Below are positions 15,797 to 20,199 of a stretch of 20,199 nt of DNA, piece after piece. The translations under genes were made by a program, and so were the position numbers. The stretch's first letter is position 1; each line of letters begins with the position of its first letter. The notes beneath the pieces are model-generated. The model was not told where the DNA came from, did no database searches, and was given only the letters and a program-made list of their open reading frames with translations. The stretch is from NCBI GenBank assembly GCA_023416335.1, contig JAEZHY010000224.1, positions 1 through 20,199 of the forward strand. The letters run 5' to 3'. Source of the stretch: Pseudomonadota bacterium (lineage in GTDB: Bacteria; Desulfobacterota; Syntrophobacteria; Syntrophobacterales; Syntrophobacteraceae).

Positions 15797-16267
15797 TTGC
15801 GACGAAAAGACAAAGAGATCACCGATTTTACGGTTATTGAAGACGTGCTGGAGAAAGCCCTGGTGTGCCGCATCGCCTTGAACGGCGAAGATGGGCCGTA
15901 TATCGTGCCGGTGAATTTCGGCTACCGCCCCGGTTTCATCTATGCCCACTCCGCACGCGAAGGCAAAAAAATCGATTTGATCCGCAGGGACGATCGTGTT
16001 TGCTTCGAAGTGGAAACAGATGTGTCGTTTACTCCCGGAAATTCGGGTCCGTGCAATTGGACCACGAAATACAGGAGCGTCATCGGATTCGGGAAAGCTT
16101 CATTAGTATCGGATCCGGATGAGAAGCTCGAGGCATTGCATATAATCTTGGGCCATTACTCGCCCGGAAAGTTTGAAATCCCGGCGAATGCCTGTGAAAA
16201 ACTGGCAATCATCAAAATCGCAATTGATTCCATGACCGGAAAGATTTCGGGCTTTCCAAAGCAGTAA
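15797..16267 (+). CDS. NimA/pyridoxamine 5'-phosphate oxidase-like flavin-binding protein
   Basis: This 156-residue protein has the split-barrel flavin-reductase fold. Recognisable family stretches are MRRKDKEITD at the start, VCRIALNGEDGPYIVPVNFGY, YAHSAREGKKIDLIR, VCFEVETD and the later KYRSVIGFGKA. Members bind FMN, or sometimes haem or F420, and act as reductases of unknown substrates; related Nim proteins reduce nitroimidazoles. The start is TTG 15797, with AGGA (15784-15787) upstream. No ATG is available in this frame after the aor stop, which is 6 nt before. It is the last gene of the operon and is followed by the hairpin at 16292-16335. Its part in the pathway is unknown. Confidence 0.85.
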   Translation: MRRKDKEITDFTVIEDVLEKALVCRIALNGEDGPYIVPVNFGYRPGFIYAHSAREGKKIDLIRRDDRVCFEVETDVSFTPGNSGPCNWTTKYRSVIGFGKASLVSDPDEKLEALHIILGHYSPGKFEIPANACEKLAIIKIAIDSMTGKISGFPKQ

Positions 16268-16291
16268 TCGACGACAGGCACCCTGAAGTAA

Positions 16292-16335
16292 GTTGAAGCC
16301 ATTCAAGGCCTATTGAGGTCTTGAATGGCTTTAAC
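16292..16335. terminator. Strong hairpin between convergent operons (bidirectional terminator)
   Basis: AAGCCATTCAAG (16296-16307) pairs perfectly with CTTGAATGGCTT (16320-16331). With flanking GTT/AAC and one G-U pair the stem extends to 16 bp, and CCT/AGG can pair inside the loop. It lies between the stop of the flavoprotein gene (16267) and the stop of the minus-strand lipoprotein gene (16338). The short, interrupted T runs on either side suggest moderate activity in both directions. Confidence 0.8.
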
Positions 16336-16337
16336 TT

Positions 16338-16826
16338 TCAGCGAGCCGGATAGTACCAGAAGCTTGTGGGGTTTCCGCCGCCTTCGTCCACTTCCAGTGC
16401 CGTACCTTGATAGCTGAATGAAATGGAAGCCGCGCTTGAGGGCAGGGGCAAAGCAGCCTGGAAGGAAACCGGGTCGAAATTGCCCCGATTGGTCGCGAGC
16501 GGCTGAGTCTGAATAACCCTTCCGCTGTCGTCCAAAATGAGTGCGCTCAGACGAAAATCACGGAGCAGTTGATAATTGTATGCGAGTGAATCCGCATAAA
16601 CGATCCTTCCAGTAAGATCCAGCCTGCCCTGACCCCGCGCATAGGTAAAGTCGACGGTGATGTCCGGTCCTTTCCAGGTCACCGTGTTCCTGCCTTCCGA
16701 AATGGCAACACGTTCCTGAGCCGGTACGGCTTTGCCGACTTCAGAAAATGTTGCAGTTGTCTGACATCCGGCGAGGAATAGCGCAGCAACACCCAAAGCA
16801 ACTACCGATAGGAATCTGATCTTCAT
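16338..16826 (-). CDS. Small outer-membrane-type lipoprotein of unknown function
   Basis: This 162-residue exported lipoprotein begins MKIRFLSVVALGVAALFLAGC, with a clear lipobox LAGC. The mature protein starts at Cys21 followed by Gln-Thr, which does not signal inner-membrane retention by the +2 Asp rule. The mature part is beta-rich (VTWKGPDITVDFTYARG, ISFSYQG) without recognisable catalytic motifs. ATG 16826 is chosen because GGGGAG precedes it on this strand and the signal peptide then starts properly; a longer start at 16844 adds only MTGRLN. It lies 91 nt downstream of the CruF-like gene, so it may be the last member of the hopanoid operon or have its own promoter. I saw only weak -10/-35-like matches in that gap. 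Confidence 0.85.
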   Translation of the reverse strand: MKIRFLSVVALGVAALFLAGCQTTATFSEVGKAVPAQERVAISEGRNTVTWKGPDITVDFTYARGQGRLDLTGRIVYADSLAYNYQLLRDFRLSALILDDSGRVIQTQPLATNRGNFDPVSFQAALPLPSSAASISFSYQGTALEVDEGGGNPTSFWYYPAR

Positions 16827-16917
16827 GTTGAGTCTCCCCGTCAATATGAATTTGGAGAGATATTAAGCATCAGGAGGTACTTTCGGAATGGCTATCGATA
16901 AATCCGAGATAAAATCT

Positions 16918-17817
16918 TCAATTTAAGGGGTGCTCGGGGCTGTGTGCTTGTAATGTGCGGGCTGGATCGGAACGGTCGAACTCCATCTCGGAAGAAGGCG
17001 AAGGAAGCTTGCGGGGTGCTGCTTTTGCCCCTTTGTAGAGAGTGAAAAAGAACATGGGAACGAGAAGAGAGGCGGATATGAGCAGGCCGACAATACCCAG
17101 AAGCATTTCGCGCAGATAAAAAGTGACGGCGATATTGAATGCCAATACCGAAACGTAGAGAATCGGGCCGAGGAGCCTCAGCCAGGACAGTTGGCCGGCC
17201 GGCGGTGCGGCATCCGAGTGCGGGGACGGAATCCTGTCCAATAATTGTAAAGCACCCATAAGGACGAAGCCGACTATCAGCCATCCGCCGAAATTGCTCA
17301 TCGGAATTCCGAAGTAGAAGCCTTCATAGCGATATCCGTAAATCTGGCCGAGAAACCAGCGTTCGCCAAGCAGGGCGACGGGGTCGATGATCACGTCGAG
17401 CATCACGAAAACGAATGCGCCCAGGATCAACACCTGCCAGGAGCGTCGAATGAGAGGGGTTTCCTGGACGGAAAGAGTGCCTGAAGAGACCGAGACCGGA
17501 CTGAGGAGGAAAATGGCGAGCGAGTAGCTGCAGTAAGAAAGAAAAACATAGGAAAGGGAGTCCATGAAGGGAACGCCAAATACCCAGAGTTCCCTCCCTG
17601 CCGTGCTCTCTATGTAAAAATAATCGCCGTACGGAAATCCCCAATGAATAGAGGCGAATTCAGACATCCATGCCAGCATGTAGCCGACCGGGATGTATGC
17701 CAGGGTCCTCTTCCAGCCGATATGCCGGCATCCGGCAACGATGTACACGGCGAGAAAGGTGAATACATAAGGGCGCAGGAGAAGAGTACCCCAGAGAAGC
17801 TTCAATACCTCAGACAT
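16918..17817 (-). CDS. CruF/DUF422 carotenoid-hydratase-like membrane protein in hopanoid block
   Basis: This 299-residue integral membrane protein has about seven or eight hydrophobic helices. It resembles the DUF422 family that contains CruF and bisanhydrobacterioruberin hydratase, which add water to terminal isoprenoid double bonds. Recognisable stretches are YMLAWMSEFASIHWGFPYGDY near residues 46-66 (Glu, His and Asp in membrane-proximal positions), FGVPFMDSLSYVFLSY, and DVIIDPVALLGERWFLG followed by YFGIPMSNFGGW. The C-terminal 40 residues are a soluble charged tail. The start overlaps the 3' end of hpnH by 8 nt, so the two are translationally coupled. No carotenoid genes are nearby, so a role on a hopanoid or hopanoid precursor is more likely; that is inference. 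Confidence 0.85.
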   Translation of the reverse strand: MSEVLKLLWGTLLLRPYVFTFLAVYIVAGCRHIGWKRTLAYIPVGYMLAWMSEFASIHWGFPYGDYFYIESTAGRELWVFGVPFMDSLSYVFLSYCSYSLAIFLLSPVSVSSGTLSVQETPLIRRSWQVLILGAFVFVMLDVIIDPVALLGERWFLGQIYGYRYEGFYFGIPMSNFGGWLIVGFVLMGALQLLDRIPSPHSDAAPPAGQLSWLRLLGPILYVSVLAFNIAVTFYLREMLLGIVGLLISASLLVPMFFFTLYKGAKAAPRKLPSPSSEMEFDRSDPARTLQAHSPEHPLN

Positions 17818-18805
17818 TCAGGTTCCACCTGATCATGCGAACGAGGTCCTTGAGTCCCATATTCAGAACGACAGTCGGTTCGTAGCCGCAATGCACCATG
17901 CACTGCGAACATCTCTGGTCCTCACCGGAAACATAATGATCCCAGTCGGTACACTCCATGAGTTCCTTGAAAGTCTTGAAGTGAGTGTCCGTAATCAGAT
18001 AGCAGGGGGATTTCCACCCTTGTGAGTTACGTGTCGGATTTCCCCACGGCGTGCATTTCAGGGACTTCTGCCCGGTCAGAAAATCAAGGTAAAGGGGATT
18101 GCTGATGATGGGATAGCGATGTTCCCAGGTCCTGATTTCCTGGAATTTCTTGACAATCTCGTTCCGGGTCAGAAAAACATCCCGAATAACATCTTCATAG
18201 CTAAATCCGGGGGCAACGAGGATTCCATCAACTCCGGCGCCGGTGAGCTGTTCGAACAATCTCGCGATATCCGTGACGGACGTCTCACGGTAAATGGTGG
18301 TGTTCGTACTGACGCGAAATCCTTTGGCCTTGGCTGCCTTCACGCCTGCAAGCGCTTTTTGGAATCCGCCCTTTTTCCCAATGATTGTATCGTGAACCTC
18401 TTCGGCCCCATCAAAATGCACGTTCCAGGTAAAATGAGGCGTAGGCCGAAAGCCGTCGAGCGATTCTTCCAGGAGTTGGCCATTGGTGCAGAAGTAGATG
18501 TGTTTGCCGCGCTGAAGAACTTCCTCGACCAGTTCATGTATGGGAGAATAAAGCAGCGGCTCTCCGCCGGTGATGGTCACCACGGGAGTTTGAGCGTCTT
18601 CAACCGCCTGAAGGCATTCGGCAAGGGTCATTTCCTGGGCAAGCGTATCGTGATATTCGCGAATTCGACCGCAACCGGAACAGGTCAGATTGCACCTGTG
18701 GGTCGGCTCGAGCATGAGTACGAGGGGGAACTTCTTTTCTCCGCGAATTTTCTTCCCGAGGAGATAACTGGTCATCGAGACATAAAGACTTACAGGAAAA
18801 CGCAT
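17810..18805 (-). CDS. hpnH: Adenosyl-hopene synthase, radical SAM protein HpnH
   Basis: HpnH joins the 5'-deoxyadenosyl group of SAM to diploptene, giving adenosylhopane, the first step of extended bacteriohopanepolyol synthesis. The 331-residue protein has the radical SAM cluster motif CNLTCSGC (C38, C42, C45) after LMLEPTHR, the SAM-binding GGEPLLY, and HFDGAEEVHD. Near the C-terminus, CSQCMVHCG (C299, C302, C306) is followed by GYEPTVVLN. Length and motifs agree closely with HpnH. ATG 18805 has GAGG at a proper distance upstream, whereas the TTG just before it adds a single residue and is unlikely. It follows hpnA by 82 nt and overlaps the CruF-like gene. Confidence 0.95.
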   Translation of the reverse strand: MRFPVSLYVSMTSYLLGKKIRGEKKFPLVLMLEPTHRCNLTCSGCGRIREYHDTLAQEMTLAECLQAVEDAQTPVVTITGGEPLLYSPIHELVEEVLQRGKHIYFCTNGQLLEESLDGFRPTPHFTWNVHFDGAEEVHDTIIGKKGGFQKALAGVKAAKAKGFRVSTNTTIYRETSVTDIARLFEQLTGAGVDGILVAPGFSYEDVIRDVFLTRNEIVKKFQEIRTWEHRYPIISNPLYLDFLTGQKSLKCTPWGNPTRNSQGWKSPCYLITDTHFKTFKELMECTDWDHYVSGEDQRCSQCMVHCGYEPTVVLNMGLKDLVRMIRWNLNV

Positions 18806-18887
18806 CAAAAGACCTCGATTCTTTACTTTCGGGGCAATTACGCCCGCAGGGTACTAAATGAGAAGGCCGCCCACAGGTAACGTTGGA

Positions 18888-19880
18888 TTATTTTCGTGAA
18901 ATGTATCCATTTTCGCGAAACCAGGAGACTGCGTCGGATAAAGCTTTTTCGACCGGGGTCTGGGGCATCCCGAGTTCCCGTACGGCTTTCGAGGCATCAA
19001 AAAACATATGTTTTGCCGCCATCCTGACGCCTTCGTAAGGAATCAGCGGTTCGCGTCTCGTTATGAAAGAGATCAGGTAAAAGACTTTCGCCAGCCATAG
19101 AATGGGCTTGTACGGCAAGCGGATTCGCGGCGCCGGGATGCCGGAGATTTTCTCCAGCACCAGAAAAATTTCGGCCAGCGTCATGTTGCGATTGCCGAGG
19201 ATATATTTTTCACCGACCTTACCGTGCTCGAAAGCCAGGCAGTGGCCTTCCGCGACATCGCGCACATCTACAATATTCAGTCCGGTATCCAGGTATGCGG
19301 GCATCAATCGGTTGAGAAAATCGATGATGATCTTACCGGTCGGAGTGGGTCTATGGTCGCCGGGGCCCACCGGTGTGCTCGGATGGACAAAGACTATTGG
19401 CAAACCCTTCTGGAGAAATTTGGAAGCTTCGGCTTCCGCCAAAAACTTCGACCTTTTGTAATGACCGACCATGTCGTCGAGTGTTACCGGGGTGGTCTCG
19501 TTCGCGGGAGAAGCGTCCGCATTCAGGCCGAGCGCACCAACGCTGCTTGTGTAGACGACACGCTCGACACCGGCCGAAAGAGCCGCTTCCAGCACGTTAA
19601 TCGTTCCGTTTACGTTACTCTCGTATATTTCCCTGGGATTGCGCGCCCACAATCTGTAATCGGCGGCAACATGGAAGACGGCCTGAGCCCCGGTCATCCC
19701 ACGCAGGAGTTCATCACAGTTGCGCAAGTCCCCAATCTCCCACTCGACACCCTGCAGGTCCGGAGGGCGCACCGAAGCCTTGCGGCACAGTGCTTTAACT
19801 TGCCATCCCCTGCGCAGCAGCGACGATGCGACATGGTGACCAATAAAGCCGGTTGCACCGGTTACGAAGGCGACTGGCAT
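18888..19880 (-). CDS. hpnA: Hopanoid-associated sugar epimerase HpnA
   Basis: This is a 330-residue extended short-chain dehydrogenase/reductase of the NAD-dependent sugar epimerase type. It has the nucleotide-binding motif GATGFIG (8-14), an Asp in IGDLR, TSSVG containing the catalytic Ser region (111-115), and the active-site Tyr-Lys pair YKRSK (Y141, K145). It matches HpnA by its conserved HVAADYRLWARNP, by VHPSTPVGPGDHRPTPTGK in the middle and by its place directly upstream of hpnH. Its exact reaction is not established. GAGAGGA upstream supports the ATG. It appears to be the first gene of a minus-strand operon. The 205 nt between its start and the divergent small gene contain no promoter that I would call with confidence. 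Confidence 0.92.
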   Translation of the reverse strand: MPVAFVTGATGFIGHHVASSLLRRGWQVKALCRKASVRPPDLQGVEWEIGDLRNCDELLRGMTGAQAVFHVAADYRLWARNPREIYESNVNGTINVLEAALSAGVERVVYTSSVGALGLNADASPANETTPVTLDDMVGHYKRSKFLAEAEASKFLQKGLPIVFVHPSTPVGPGDHRPTPTGKIIIDFLNRLMPAYLDTGLNIVDVRDVAEGHCLAFEHGKVGEKYILGNRNMTLAEIFLVLEKISGIPAPRIRLPYKPILWLAKVFYLISFITRREPLIPYEGVRMAAKHMFFDASKAVRELGMPQTPVEKALSDAVSWFRENGYISRK

Positions 19881-20085
19881 ACAATCCTCTCTAAATGCGT
19901 CTGCGATGGGAAGTCACTTCCTATAGCAGAACGAAGGAGAATTTAAAACAGCAGATTGAGCAACGGGAATAGTTTTGACCGGATCGGGGGGACTGAAGAG
20001 GGGTCCCATGCCGTACCGGATTTGACATTGCGGCTTGCTCTTACCACCTTTTAGAGATGAATGATTGAGAAAAGAGGTGAAGTGA

Positions 20086-20193
20086 ATGAAAAAATGTCCG
20101 ATTTGCGGCCAGGATGTGCCGAACAATCCCTGCGTGGACTCGAAAGGCAAGTGCACCGAGTGCCACAGGGAACTTGAACACAAGCAGAAGTAA
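20086..20193 (+). CDS. 35-residue zinc-ribbon-like microprotein
   Basis: This very short gene encodes 35 residues beginning MKKCPICGQDVPNN. It contains CPICG (C4, C7), C16, then CTECH (C23, C26, H27), so two CxxC knuckles could hold one zinc ion as in rubredoxin-like ribbons. GAGGTGA (20074-20080) is well placed before the ATG, which strongly supports translation. It ends in a Lys/Glu-rich tail and TAA. It is transcribed away from hpnA. A TTGACA at 20022-20027 could be a -35 box, but no good -10 box is found at the right distance. Its function is unknown. Confidence 0.75.
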   Translation: MKKCPICGQDVPNNPCVDSKGKCTECHRELEHKQK

Positions 20194-20199
20194 TATAGC

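Noticed and set aside
18119..18880. 253-codon plus-strand frame
   Set aside because: It is antisense to hpnH, which has a complete radical SAM motif. The frame shows no domain and no good ribosome site.
20022..20027. TTGACA as -35 of a sigma-70 promoter for the microprotein
   Set aside because: No acceptable -10 hexamer lies 16-18 nt downstream, so it is not listed as a promoter.

Overview
The window reads as chromosomal DNA of a strictly anaerobic bacterium, most likely a sulfate-reducing or syntrophic member of the Desulfobacterota (old Deltaproteobacteria). The pointers are an HdrA-MvhDGA hydrogenase/heterodisulfide-reductase-like locus, bacterial-type selenocysteine signals, a tungsten-type aldehyde ferredoxin oxidoreductase, sigma-54 control of amino-acid genes and hopanoid genes. 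This assignment is inferred from gene content only.

Region 1 (2-5312, + strand) carries the 3' part of hdrA, then mvhD, mvhG, mvhA, a small Cys-containing protein and a CBS-CBS-ACT protein, closed by a strong intrinsic terminator (5364-5395). Plain ORF calling breaks two of these genes. mvhD has an in-frame UGA at 1633 inside its conserved Cys motif, and mvhA has an in-frame UGA at 4172 exactly where the C-terminal Ni-binding Cys should be. Each UGA is followed, after the same 22 nt, by a perfect 6-bp stem with a 5-nt NGGAU loop, which fits a bacterial SECIS. Both are best read as selenoproteins, giving a [NiFeSe] group-3c-type hydrogenase with a seleno-MvhD.

Region 2 (5585-16267, + strand) starts with a PAS-PAS-AAA+-HTH sigma-54 activator that has a TyrR-like HTH. 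Between it and the next gene lie three copies of the dyad GATTCA-N4-TGAATC, a 19-bp-arm inverted repeat and a well-matched -24/-12 promoter. Downstream are a class III aminotransferase, an unknown 104-aa protein, a complete branched-chain-type ABC importer (livKHMGF), an aldehyde:ferredoxin oxidoreductase and a flavin-binding NimA/PNPOx-like protein, ending at a hairpin at 16292-16335. The set reads as an import, transamination and aldehyde-oxidation route for an amine or amino acid. The reduced ferredoxin it yields could exchange electrons with the Hdr-Mvh complex.

Region 3 (16338-19880, - strand) is a hopanoid block: hpnA (sugar epimerase family), hpnH (radical SAM adenosyl-hopene synthase), a CruF/DUF422 membrane protein that overlaps hpnH, and a small lipoprotein. 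Diverging from hpnA at the right edge is a 35-residue zinc-ribbon-like microprotein (20086-20193). No tRNA, rRNA, CRISPR or insertion sequence was seen.
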